In this document: positions 9,801-18,698 of the stretch, in pieces | How the letters are laid out: each line of letters starts with the position of its first letter | How positions within the stretch are numbered: the stretch's first letter is position 1 | Source of the DNA: Marsupella aquatica | Lineage: Eukaryota > Marchantiophyta | Direction: 5' to 3' | DNA: 64,000 nucleotides | Assembly (NCBI GenBank): GCA_973895155.1 | Contig: OZ316891.1 | Span: 16,616,001 to 16,680,000 of the forward strand | Position numbers and translations under genes: made by a program | Notes under the pieces: model-generated | What the model was told of the DNA's origin: nothing | The model's database searches: none | Seen by the model: only the letters and a program-made list of their open reading frames with translations

Positions 9801-11803
9801 AATATGATGTTCACTAGATTCCAAGGAATGTGTGTCCTTGTTGTCCTCCATGCCCAATACGTCTTTACCCCCAAACTCTGCCAATAATTGTGAAATTCCC
9901 ATACGTCAGAACGGAGATCAAAGATCTTCATTTGAAATTTTGATGAGTTCCCCAAAAAGTCAATTACTGTAATTCCGTCTAAACGATGTTCAACTAGTAG
10001 CCAAATTTCAAATGGTTCAAAACCTGACGGGCGCTTCCAGGTTAATGGTCAAATTGAGCACCTTCTTTATGCTCTGCCATGTGCAGAATGCTTTCAACCA
10101 TGGAACCTGTTTCAAGCAAAAAATCTCCAGAAAACATGTCACTGTTTGGCGATCTGTCAGTAATTACCAGGTCCGCATTGGGTGCTTGAGCGACAGCTTT
10201 GTTAGAATTCTCTTCGGGCCAGGAAGTGATCTGTTCGATCTGTGTTGGCACAGTCCTGGTTGTTTTGACTGTATCGCCATCTACTTGTGAAGATTCACCC
10301 TCTAATGAGCGACACGTTCTAGACAATAATAGGGCACAGGGCTGCTGGCATTGCATAACCTCAGTTGTGGACACACTCGCTGCCTTACTCTCCGTGATAG
10401 CTCCATATACTTCTTGCTGAACTTCGGTACTCGGCAGATTATTTCCAATTTTGATCTCATGATCTCCAGGAACATTCTCTCCAATCTTAAGCTCTGAATC
10501 AGAAGGAACCACGGCCACAGACTTCCAGCTCGCTGAAGGTTTTGTGACCTTTTCCTCAAGTACTAGTCCATCGACGTTTAATGGATTCCTGCTTTCAATT
10601 GTGGAGGCCCGACGCAGAGAATTTCCCGCAGGTTCTTTGACTGCTTGCGATCGAAAGCTGTGGACCTGAACATTATTTCCAATTCTTTGACTGTGGAGAC
10701 CACCAAATTCACTCTGTTGAGCCGCAATGTTAGTCTGGCAAGCAGAACTGTGAGAAATATCTATGACTGACTTGCAATCTTGTGCTATTTCCTTGCAAAT
10801 ATCTGAAATAGTTCCGTCAATTCTTTGCAGAGACCCAACAACCTCCGTAGGGCAGCTTCCTGAACATCTTGCTCCGGCATGGACTTCAATTTTTTCCTTA
10901 GGCAGATTGACTACGGCCGGACCAACAGACAGGATCATTCCAACATCCGCATAAGCTTCCTGCATACTCTCGTGATCGAGATCTTGAGTCTCCAATTCGC
11001 CAAAATCCTTCGTTGTTGCATCAAGGCGATATTTATCAAGTCCACATAAATGCCTAGCTTTTCCAAGACTTAAGGCAGCTTCCAAAATGATTGGACGCTC
11101 TTGACCAGGCGATAAGCTCGAGGATTTTATGAGATGGCCGACGACAATTGCTTCACCAGCACTTATGACCCTTCCGATGGCAGCTTCCACATCTGCTGTT
11201 GCCAACTCAGTCTGGCTTCCCTTCCTTTTCTTGCAATTTTTCTTGGTGCTCTCTGGCCTTCTCCCACTGTCCGTTTTGTCTCGATTACAGATCCCCAATT
11301 TCTGAATTGGAGACCTTTGCCTTGAATTCTGCAGATCATTCTTGAAGCTCGAGACACAACCATCTTGTAGGCACTCACCTTTGCTGTGAGAAGGAGGAAC
11401 ATAAAGCTCTGTTGACGCTGTTCGGAATGATGCCAGAGAAGTTGTCGGTCCCAATACAGGCAGAAGCTCTTCGTTTGTAAGACCTTGCCATGCTGAGCTT
11501 CTTTTGCCAGTCGTGCCATCAAGAGTAACCATCTCTTCTCCCAAACAACTAAGGTCCTCATGTTGTGCATCTAATTCAACGGAAGGAATGCCAACGTGCC
11601 TAGGAGGCTTCACTGCTACAGACGTACCCCTGAGAAAAGTAGAAGGCAACTGCAGCATCACAGGCAACATAGGTCCAAAGCTCCCAGATGTGATTATGGA
11701 TACCAGGAAGTTGTAGCTAACTCGGAGATAGTCCTTCGTGACGATCACATGCACAAGCTGTTACCTCACAATTTGAAGTTAAGCAATTGCCTCCAAAACG
11801 CAT
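3599..11803 (-). CDS. Plant-type BRCT–BRCT–BAH nuclear protein (multi-exon)
   Basis: Reading down the minus strand: a short first exon (ATG at 11803), a long low-complexity exon (10042–11649), another (7946–8992), a BRCT exon (upper edge 7552), further BRCT exons (6222–6370, 5800–5946, 5709–5743, 5547–5586), an exon carrying the end of the BRCT region and the start of a BAH domain (4802–5293), and two BAH exons (4017–4259, 3599–3823). Most donors and acceptors agree in phase. The joins between 10042 and 8992 and between 7134 and 6370 are not resolved, and an exon may be missing from each. BRCT repeats bind phosphoproteins in DNA-damage signalling, and BAH domains bind histones or nucleosomes. 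The likely role is a chromatin-associated DNA-damage mediator, comparable to plant BRCT-domain DNA-repair proteins. Function is inferred from domains alone. No disruption is visible in the exons I could join. Confidence 0.65.
4017..4259 (-). CDS. BAH-domain core exon
   Basis: This exon is bounded by ATTTTTCAG above and a CCG|GTTCGT donor below, and is 81 codons long with phase 0 on both sides. It contains ISVARIEGFW and then VVLKCRKFYRPSETG...DEVYLS. V-K-x-R-x-F-Y-R-P-E-x-T followed by x-E-V-Y-x-S is the signature of BAH domains of the DNMT1 type, so this is the clearest domain assignment in the gene. The preceding exon ends with GDIVE, the usual opening of the same fold. Confidence 0.7.
4802..5293 (-). 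CDS. Exon joining the end of the second BRCT to the start of BAH
   Basis: After a TATGTGCAG acceptor it reads DSEWMIVSLLNGKLLPF, the closing helix of a BRCT repeat with its W-(I/L)-x-x-S-(L/I) pattern. About 100 Ser/Arg/Glu-rich linker residues follow. It ends in FLCYEGCLFKGVEYVLGDIVE before GTAATC, which opens a BAH fold. Length is 164 codons, phase 0 at both ends. Confidence 0.6.
5547..5946 (-). CDS. Three short exons of the second BRCT repeat
   Basis: Exon 5800–5946 follows GTGTGGACAG and begins HAGGKVIRKLV, matching the glycine-pair region of a BRCT repeat. It ends before GTAGTG. Exon 5709–5743 (35 nt) and exon 5547–5586 (40 nt) follow with matching phases (2 then 0). Together they supply the beta-strand and linker portion between the HAGGK motif and the DSEWMI closing helix. 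The very short exons are the least certain parts of the model. Confidence 0.45.
6222..6370 (-). CDS. BRCT exon (start of the second repeat)
   Basis: The reading frame gives SLLFVGFQFLFDGQQDFISQLSTLAK and ends at AAG|GTACAG. It joins in phase 0 to HAGGK in the next exon, the usual spacing between the first strand and the glycine pair of a BRCT repeat. The upper edge is probably the acceptor GTGTGCGCAG near 6373. Its phase does not match the donors I could find in the upstream BRCT exon, so an exon may be missing between them. Confidence 0.5.
6805..6838. repeat. 11-bp perfect hairpin inside a BRCT-gene intron
   Basis: CGTGCGAGGAA (6805–6815) is complementary to TTCCTCGCACG (6828–6838), with a 12-nt A-rich loop. 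It lies in intronic sequence between BRCT exons and is surrounded by AT-rich DNA. It may be a small foldback remnant. Confidence 0.75.
7134..7552 (-). CDS. BRCT exon (first repeat)
   Basis: It follows the acceptor TATTTGCAG and joins in phase 1 to the upstream exon ending at 7946. It reads TLFKGLQFLLTGF, then a charged helix (DKEKLSKIVEKCGG) and ELLADVP, a textbook BRCT start (F-x-G-x-x-F-x-L-T-G, then G-G). Ser/Pro-rich sequence follows. The lower boundary is uncertain: the frame stops at 7134, but a donor may lie earlier, near 7205. Confidence 0.7.
7946..8992 (-). CDS. Low-complexity middle exon of the BRCT-BAH gene
   Basis: It is bounded by TTGTCTTGCAG above 8992 and by TCTCAG|GTGAGA below 7946. 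The 349 codons are open throughout and rich in Ser, Thr, Glu and Val, with no domain I recognise. Such disordered, Ser/Thr-rich regions usually precede BRCT repeats in damage-response mediators. The donor phase (1) matches the downstream BRCT exon. Confidence 0.6.
10042..11649 (-). CDS. Large N-terminal exon of the BRCT-BAH gene
   Basis: About 535 codons are open in one frame. The exon probably begins at the acceptor GATGCTGCAG above 11649, in phase with the first exon. A more ordered-looking part (around 11200–10900) reads as alpha-helical with DKYRLDATTKDFGELETQDLD and EAYADVGM. I believe this resembles a conserved N-terminal region of plant BRCT proteins, but that is from memory. A basic patch KKNCKKRKGSQ could be a nuclear-localisation signal. 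The lower splice site, before the stop at about 10042, is not determined. Confidence 0.55.
   Translation of the reverse strand: MPSTFLRGTSVAVKPPRHVGIPSVELDAQHEDLSCLGEEMVTLDGTTGKRSSAWQGLTNEELLPVLGPTTSLASFRTASTELYVPPSHSKGECLQDGCVSSFKNDLQNSRQRSPIQKLGICNRDKTDSGRRPESTKKNCKKRKGSQTELATADVEAAIGRVISAGEAIVVGHLIKSSSLSPGQERPIILEAALSLGKARHLCGLDKYRLDATTKDFGELETQDLDHESMQEAYADVGMILSVGPAVVNLPKEKIEVHAGARCSGSCPTEVVGSLQRIDGTISDICKEIAQDCKSVIDISHSSACQTNIAAQQSEFGGLHSQRIGNNVQVHSFRSQAVKEPAGNSLRRASTIESRNPLNVDGLVLEEKVTKPSASWKSVAVVPSDSELKIGENVPGDHEIKIGNNLPSTEVQQEVYGAITESKAASVSTTEVMQCQQPCALLLSRTCRSLEGESSQVDGDTVKTTRTVPTQIEQITSWPEENSNKAVAQAPNADLVITDRSPNSDMFSGDFLLETGSMVESILHMAEHKEGAQFDH
11765..11803 (-). CDS. First coding exon (ATG) of the BRCT-BAH gene
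   Basis: ATG at 11803–11801 opens MRFGGNCLTSNCE, which ends at GAG|GTAACA in phase 0, matching the next exon. I preferred it to the ATG at 11754, which would lie inside the inferred intron. The upstream 700 bp is TC-rich, as expected of a plant 5' untranslated or promoter region. Confidence 0.45.
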
Positions 11804-13450
11804 AGAGTAAACTATTTTCATAGCATTACCAGTTTCTGCTTATGCACTTTTAGTCATTCGGAATCTTCAGTCACACTCGAAGATCAAGTAGAACGATCTC
11901 CTCCTACCTCCTCTCTAACCCATTGAGATCAATGACCAGTAAATTTCAGTCAGTTTCTCCAAAATTTCGTCCATTCTTCACTCATTCACACTTTGAAATA
12001 TCTCCAATTCAATTTTTCCCTCCACAGCAAAACATGAGCTCATTGGCACCTTACTTTTGAATGATCTGCCATCCCCTGCCGTATCTGCTGTGGAAAACAA
12101 ACGCTTCCATCACAGGGACGAGGGCTTGCATGCGCGTTGCTACTGCTGTAAACTCTCGTTCATGAGAAATGTATTCCTTCCATCTCGTCCCGTCATGGTA
12201 CTCAATGCAGAATGGGACTCAATGCAGAATGATCCAACTCCTTGAGACCCCTCTCTGCATAGACTACGCTATGATCTGAACCACATTGAATTGTCCTTCT
12301 CCTCACGCCATAGAGAAAGTCAATCTTCTTCCTTCCGTCCAGTAAGCGTTTCCTTTCTCCCAAGTCTAATTACCGTTACTGTATGCAGTTGCCCCTTCTC
12401 GTGTATGCAGTACTAAGAACCCTCAGACGACCGATCGAAAGATCTCAAGACCAACCCTCTCCTCTGCCTTTCTCTTCATCGAAAAGGTAAAGCAAGATTC
12501 CTCTCTCTTCATCTAAAAGTAAAGCAAATGACTTCCGAACCCCAACAACTTCCAGGTGACTGCAGTCGAGGATGCGGGCGTATCTTCCAACCAGACAGAA
12601 TTTAAAACCCAAGATTTATGGCAAAAATCGGCCAAATGATTCACATCCTCCTATTCTAACAATTCTAGGACGAGAGCCCTCATATGCAATCGTCCATCCG
12701 AGGCAATCCTCAACATATTGGCCATTGTTTCAGCTTCCATTTCCATCAAGTAATCTGGACCCCTTAACACGGTTCCATCCATCTGTGACTCGTCACCACC
12801 GTCACCATCCCCGACTGAGTAACCTCTGTATCTCCCGACCTTGCATATAAGTGACAACACTTAGACATGCCAACATTCAAACGGAAACCCGGTTCTCTGA
12901 GTCCATGAAAAATCCATCGTATCACCTTGCAATGCGTTGCTTCGTTTTGAAGCTTCAGTACACCCAAACCCTACCAAAACCCTTAGCTTTTAAATTGAAC
13001 TACAGTAGCTTCGTGGAGCAGTGGCAATGGGAGCGAAGGTCACAGAATACTGCCTTGGCTTGTACGCCCTGGAGATGTGGTCATTGGGGTCTAGTCAGTA
13101 GAACTCGCAATCACCAGTGAGGCTTGGGGTTGAATTAATTCAAACTTTTCCCGCGCGTCCTCTAGTGCAAAAGGCCCATCAGAATTTATAAATCAGGGAA
13201 AACAAAGTAAAATGAAAGGAAAGAAAATAGTTCCAAAAGCACCTAACCACACAAAAGGAAAGCAAGTGTAAACCTAAAAAATCTAACAATATAATTCCCG
13301 AGAGCAGCAAGGGCTGTCCATTCCAAAAATTCACTTTTGGTTAATCAAACGAATTTTATTCTTTTTGTGATTGGTTAGATGAAAAGGTTTATTCAAGAGA
13401 CACTACTGTTCATCTATGAATATAATCTCGATGTGAATACAAATATACTT
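11804..13450. other. Upstream/intergenic region, no supported gene
   Basis: The first 700 bp are C/T-rich on the plus strand and probably hold the promoter and 5' leader of the minus-strand BRCT-BAH gene. A telo-box-like stretch (CCAAACCCTACCAAAACCCT) lies at about 12963–12982. The remaining open frames are short and have no recognisable content. Confidence 0.4.
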
Positions 13451-13456
13451 AGGGTA

Positions 13457-14012
13457 GAGGACCTAATACATCACAAAGGGCTATTGAGGTTTTAACACAA
13501 CGCGTCGGAAATCTAGAGTATGGCAATGCGTTGTTTGGAGTTCATGCAGTAACACAATTTTTCAGCCAGGGAATGAGCCTTGTCGGAAGGAAATGTATTA
13601 TAGATTTAAGCATCTTGCAGGAGGAGGTAATATCAAGGGCTATGCACACTCTGTCATGGTTATGCCATCAAGACACCAAAATGAGGATGATTGGGCACTC
13701 CTACATCCACTTTGAACTCCTGGAAATCAACTTGAGAGATTATCAACTATTCAAAACATGATTAAATTGCTGAAAATATATCCTGACTTAAAAGTAGAAA
13801 TTAGAAGAATTAATAAAATAGAATACAATGACACTGAATTAAAACCTCATAATGTACTGGACGAATATCCAGAACTCAAGGATTATTTAAATAGAGTGCA
13901 TGAAGAACAAAATAACAAAAATTTTGAATTGATATTTTATACACACATCATAAAACTATTTGTCTTGAAATTCAATAATTACAAAAATGCACTATTTCTA
14001 TTTTTAATTTAA
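13457..14012 (+). other. AT-rich stretch with two short unrecognised reading frames
   Basis: One frame runs from about 13457 to 13761 and a second from 13758 to 14012, overlapping by 4 bp. The second protein is strongly Lys/Asn/Ile-rich. Base composition is much more AT-rich than the neighbouring DNA. I recognise no family. It could be an organelle- or symbiont-derived insert, or simply AT-rich spacer. Confidence 0.25.
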
Positions 14013-14339
14013 TTTCACCCCGTTAACAACTCATTACTAAGTTAATTCAATTGTTATGTTTCTTTCTCTTCAATCTATAAATCAATTATTTACCATAAAA
14101 TAGTCCACAACAAGGCCCTTTTCTTCACAGTCACTACTAAAATACTGGATGCCGCCAAATTTGGGCTTTTGTCCGTTTACGGAATGTGATTAGGGCAGGA
14201 ACAAACTATGGCCGTTAGATCTTTTTGGGTTTTTTTGCAACCGTTCAAAGTCAACAAAGCCCTCCCTGAGGCCTTTGCACTCCATTTGATGTTCTTCGTT
14301 TGCTGTACGCCCCTGCCATGGCCATCGTTTCTTGTCGTG

Positions 14340-14555
14340 GGGGACTCTCTCACGCTTGGCTAACTGTGCCACTGCAGTGGCCGTTGCATTGCCAGGCGAG
14401 GTAGTGCCTCGCTCGCCAGGTCTGCCTCCCCCTCTCTTGCTGCACCCTTGTTGCGCCCTCGCTCCATCCCCTTGGCTCGTTGCGCCCCTCTCCTCCCCCT
14501 TGCTTGCTGCACCCTCGCTGTGCCCCCTGGCTTGCCACTGCCTGGCCTTTCGCGC
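14340..14555. repeat. GC-rich degenerate repeat (TGCCTCC/TTGCTGC family)
   Basis: The plus strand repeats variants of GCTTGCC, TGCCTCCCCC, CTTGCTGC and GCGCCCTCGC. The same vocabulary occurs at 15720–15929, at 38676–38800 and, in clearly tandem form, at 42440–43140. Open frames across it in several phases reflect lack of stop codons in GC-rich DNA and should not be called genes. Confidence 0.6.
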
Positions 14556-14635
14556 GCGCATTTGGTGAAAAAGGTAAACACGACGGATTTAAAATCCGTT
14601 CCTATTGGTTATTGGTTCAAGTCCAATAATGCGCA
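14556..14635 (+). tRNA. trnL-UAA: Organelle-type tRNA-Leu (anticodon UAA)
   Basis: The acceptor stem GCGCATT (14556–14562) pairs perfectly with AATGCGC (14628–14634), with A as discriminator at 14635. The D stem is GTG/CAC. The anticodon stem ACGGA/TCCGT (14583–14587, 14595–14599) encloses loop TTTAAAA, giving anticodon TAA at 14590–14592. A variable region CCTATTGGTT lies before a T arm ATTGG-TTCAAGT-CCAAT (14611–14627). No intron and no encoded CCA are present. The sequence resembles the mitochondrial trnL-UAA of non-seed plants. In the nucleus it is most likely an inert passenger in a mitochondrial insertion. Confidence 0.85.
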
Positions 14636-15700
14636 TCTCTTACAAACTTCATAAGAATGAGAGATTATCGTAAAAAACAAGATAAAGTCCTACGACCATC
14701 TTGCTTTCAGTTTCATTAGATCCTTTCTTTCCGGCGGCTAAATCGGGAACAATTGGTAAAATATAAATGGGAGGCGAACATCAACTTGGCGCGCTTCACC
14801 ATTTGCAGAGCTCAGGTGCCAATGGTTAATTGCTGGTTGACAAGGACCGAAAGAGTCTCCGATTCGCCGGTACAGAACCTCATCTTAAATACAAGAGAAC
14901 CGGCTTGCTCCATACTTTTGGGTTACCCCCCCCCCCGGCCGGCGGGGTAGGAGGTAAATGAAACACACGACGGCGGGGACAAGTTATCATAATGTGCTTG
15001 AGAATAACAGGCAGAGTTGGATATTGCACGCGCGGCATCGATATCATGACAGCCTCCTATATTTTCTTAGGTTAATTTTTGGTCACTTGTAATTTTTTAC
15101 TTCTATTTGCTCCAAGTTCGCAAATTTTCGGATCAGTCTTTGTCGAAAGAATCCAGGTGATTGTGGCCGAATATAAAACACCCTGACTGCAACGGGCACT
15201 GGATTGGTGGGACTCGAAATGGGGAATTATTTGTTTGAAAAATTATCACAGTTCTACTCCTATATTACGGGTTATCCTTAATCTCAACCACCCAAAAATG
15301 GGTTTTAAGTCTAATGTGGTGGTCCGTTCCTACCCATTTCTCTAATATGGCGGCCAAGAACTCCTGTCGGATCTCTTACTTCGTGAACTCATATGATTAA
15401 ATATTATTATTTGCTCCAAATTTATGGATTTAACCCTCGGCTTAGGGGGCAGGTGCGCAGCAAGCACTTGACTGGAGGAACAGCGCTTGTAGGAAGAAGG
15501 GGTCGAGTTTACGAAGGACCGAGAGGTCGGAAATGGCTCGTAGATTTCCGCGCACTTTGCCGAAATGGCTGAGAAGAGAAGGCGGCGGCACGCTAAGCCG
15601 TTCTCCGAGCTAGAGGTTCTATGGATCGTATCGTAGGTCTACTGGAGGTATTCCACTCAGTCTCCTAAAATGAAATATTTTAAGCCGGCTTCCGCGGAAA
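14556..15700. other. Probable nuclear insertion of mitochondrial DNA
   Basis: The left edge coincides with the first base region of the tRNA, immediately after GC-rich repeat DNA. The following ~1.1 kb differs in style from its neighbours, includes a run of 13 C's near 14928–14940, and contains no ORF I can name. The right edge is a guess, where GC-rich repeat vocabulary resumes near 15710. The tRNA is the only direct evidence; the extent is inferred. Confidence 0.5.
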
Positions 15701-15929
15701 ATTCAGAGTCGGTGCCTCGGTCCATGAACCTCCCTCGATTGCTCCTGCCACACTCCCTACCACGCCCCCTTGTTGCCTCCCCCCTGGTCAGCCTTGCTGC
15801 CTCGCACGCTTGGACCAAGGAGCGGTCGTGGGAGGGGTCAGGGCCAGCCTCTGCGCCTCCCTCAGTCACACTACCACGCCCCCTAGCTTGCTGCCTTGCT
15901 GCCTCCCCCTCACTTGCTGCTTCCTGCCT

Positions 15930-16229
15930 TGTAAGAAACCATCGGCTCCAGACTAGATAGCAATGCAAAACATGAGTCTAGACACTCAATCAGACGCTAC
16001 ACCGACGAGACACCCCGAGTGAAGAAACTCCTGAAGGATCCATAGCATATGAGAGTACATGTGAAGAATGAGGGAGAGAGTGCTCTCCCTCCAACCTATA
16101 CCCCTAAAGGGGACCAACTGAAGATGTGTGGGCCTAAAAGAAGTGGGTCTTATCCTAATGTAATCTAGGGTTAACTAACCCTAGTAAGGCCAAACTAACT
16201 AAGTCAGGAACTAGAATCAATTTCTAACA
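15930..16229 (-). repeat. Copia 3' LTR
   Basis: On the minus strand it runs from TGTTAG to TTACA, so it carries TG…CA ends. It is 300 bp and matches the copy at 38386–38675 with scattered substitutions and small indels. The matching body includes a shared stretch reading CTCCTGAAGGATCCATAGCA on the plus strand. Confidence 0.85.
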
Positions 16230-16243
16230 ATCTCCACCTTGAC
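16230..16243 (-). other. Copia polypurine tract
   Basis: On the minus strand GTCAAGGTGGAGAT lies directly before the LTR start TGTTAG. AAGGTGGAGATTGTT is the common polypurine tract/LTR junction of plant copia elements and primes plus-strand DNA synthesis. Confidence 0.75.
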
Positions 16244-16351
16244 TCCAATTCACACAATGAGTCAAGTGAAACATAATATGTAACTAAGTAACATATCTAC
16301 ATAGTCTCCGGTTTGGCCCTAACATTAATAATATCCACACAATGACTAAAG

Positions 16352-16702
16352 CTACTGGTAGGTAAAACTTTGGATGTCTGTCACATTCTCCGTTGAAACC
16401 ACCTTCTCCAAAAACATTTGCTTTGTCTCAATCACCTCACGGATGAAATGATAACGAATATCAATGTGCTTTGTCCTAGCATGGAACACAGGGTACTTAG
16501 CCAGATGCAAAACACTTTGACTGTCACAGAGTAGCATTGGTCTTTCAGGTAAAAGACCTAGATCACTCACCAGTCTCCGTAGCCAGATCAGCTCCTTGGT
16601 TGCCTCACAAGCAGCCATGTACTCAGCCTCAGTAGTAGACAACGCAACACAAAATTGAGTTGTCAACTTCCAGCTGATATAACCTCCACCTAGCATGAAC
16701 AC
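16352..16702 (-). pseudogene. Copia RNase H domain
   Basis: The frame reads CVALSTTEAEYMAACEATKE and then LLCDSQSVLHLAKYPVFHAR and TKHIDIRYHFIRE. The conserved E, D and H residues of copia RNase H are visible. It ends near the element's 3' LTR, as expected for the C-terminus of the polyprotein. Confidence 0.85.
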
Positions 16703-17009
16703 ATAGCCTGTAGTAGACTTCTAGGATAGCTTACTAGGATTTGTCATAAATCTGCTCAAAATGGTAACAACGTAGGCGATGTCAGGTCTAGTGCATGTCA
16801 TCGCATATATCAAACTACCCACAACACTATCATAGGGAACCTATTTCATCGCCAATCTATCATTCTCACTAGAAGGGCAATGATTCTTTGAGAGTTTGAA
16901 GTGGGAAGCCAATGGAGAACGAACTGGTTTTGCATTCTCTATTCCATACTTGGTAATTATTTTCTCCAAATATTGCCTTTGAGACAACCATAATTAACTC
17001 TGCTCCCTA

Positions 17010-17950
17010 TCACAATGAATCTACATCCCTAGAATCTTCAAGATTGGCTTGACCCAAGTCCTTCATTGAAAACTCCTTACTCAACATTGCTTTTAGATGG
17101 GCAACATCATACTTATTCTTAGCCAGGATCAGCATGTCATCCACGTATAGTGCCAGCAGAATGTAACCAAAGTGTGAATAATTCTCCACCTCCTTCATGT
17201 AAATATATACAACAATCATGTTCACTCCGTGTGAACCCCTGAGACAACATGAAGGAATCAAATACTTATTCCGTTGTCTCAGACTCTACTTCAATCTGTA
17301 TAACGAGCGCAAGAGCTTACACGCCAAGTGTCTAGTCTTCTCGTCGATAAAATCAGGAGGCTCAGTCATATAAATCTCTACATCAAGCAATCCATACAAG
17401 GAAAATAACAATTATATCCATCTGATCTAACTCAAGATCATAGAATGTCACAATCGCAAGTAAAATATGGATAGTAACGAGTTTGACAATTGGTGAGAAT
17501 ATCTTCGGGTAGTCCAAGCCCTCTTTTTGGGTGTACCCTTTGGCCACAAGACGTGCCTTGTAAATGTCATCCTGCTTCAATCTTCTTATACAACCATGAT
17601 CTACACGGAACCAGTGTCTTCCCGTGAGGCATGTCAGTTAAGCGTCAAGTTGAATTCTTCTTCAAAGAATTTATCTCTTTCAACATCGCCTCCATCCACT
17701 TATCATTCTCTCGAGAGGCCATAGCTTCTTCATAGCTAGAGGGGTCTCCATCTTCAGTGAGCAAAACAACACCGGGAGCATCATCATGCTCAACAACATG
17801 AACATGAGGATCTACAAAACCAAATCTATCAGGGGGTTGGCCAAAATTGGCCCTTGTGGAGCGCCTTGGTTGAGGAAGTGCACCTCTACCAGAGAGACCA
17901 GCAACTTCCTTAGCACCACCAAGCTCCACCGTAGTGGGTTCTTCCACCTG
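17010..17950 (-). pseudogene. Copia reverse transcriptase region, frameshifted
   Basis: Three pieces are readable: a segment ending YEEAMASRENDKWMEAMLKEI (17947–17645), one with KARLVAKGYTQKEGLDYPKI (17580–17383), and one with LALYVDDMLILAKNKYDVAHL (17261–17010). The catalytic YVDD box is intact, but the pieces are in different frames and separated by stops, so no functional enzyme can be made. Upstream it is cut by the MITE-like insertion. Confidence 0.85.
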
Positions 17951-17979
17951 TCCCTCTTGATTATCCGAGTAAAATTACA

Positions 17980-18426
17980 TCATCAGTTATCAGTCGTTTC
18001 CATTAGTCGACCTGATATCAGTTGCCACATCATCTTAGAGAGGCCTTCAAGATGCGGCGTCAAAAAAATTGTTCTCCAAATTTAATGAAAAAAAACCTTT
18101 TTTGAATTTTTTTCACTATGGGTGTCCGTACCGTACGGACATCACTTCTTGGCGGGGTCAGCCAAGATGGCCATGTGTCTGTACAGTACAGACACCGAAT
18201 TTCGTAAAAAAAACATTCAATTTTTTTTTTCGTTTTGAATTTTTCAAGAAAATATTTTTTGTTTTTTATTTTTTCATTTTTTTGTCCGCACGCTGATCTC
18301 GGCGAGGTCAGCTGAGATTGAGTCAATCTCAGCTGCCTAGCTAAGATGCGTGGAAATGCAAAGTCATCATCTCAGTTGCTCAACTGAGATTCAAAAAAAA
18401 TTCAGCGGAAAAATTGATAACTAACA
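17980..18426. mobile_element. MITE-like element, copy A
   Basis: Its left end CATCATCAGTTATCAG is the inverse of the right end of a relative at 40963–41386. The body carries the palindrome GTCCGTACCGTACGGAC and the phrase GGCGAGGTCAGC…GAGATTGAGTCAA, shared with that relative. It has no coding capacity. It lies between the integrase and RT parts of the copia element, so it inserted later. The right end appears eroded (TTGATAACTAAC). Confidence 0.6.
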
Positions 18427-18439
18427 ATCCTTGCTACCC

Positions 18440-18690
18440 CTGATTATCCCGGGGTCTTGACAATCATTCTTTGTCAAAAACAACATTTTAGCTCACAACT
18501 GCCTTGCAATCGACAGGATTTCACAATTTATAGCCCTTTTGCCCAAGACTCAAGCCTGGAAAAATACATTTCTTAGACTTGGGATCTAACTTAGACTTGT
18601 GTGTCTGCTCAATGTGAACATAGGCAGCACAATCAAAAACTTAAAGTCTAGAGTAATCAACGGGTCTCTTATACCATAACTCAAATGGAG
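18440..18690 (-). pseudogene. Copia integrase, C-terminal part
   Basis: Minus-strand translation gives TPFELWYKRPVDYSR, then a stop, then VFDCAAYVHIEQTHKSK and further LDPKSKKC-like sequence. This is the conserved segment after the copia integrase core. It contains several stops. It is separated from the integrase core at 22107–22798 by two inserted blocks. Confidence 0.8.
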
Positions 18691-18698
18691 TTTGCATC

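Noticed and set aside
14190-14654. Gly/Arg-rich open frames around 14190–14654
   Set aside because: Same GC-rich repeat vocabulary as above, with equally open frames on the opposite strand.
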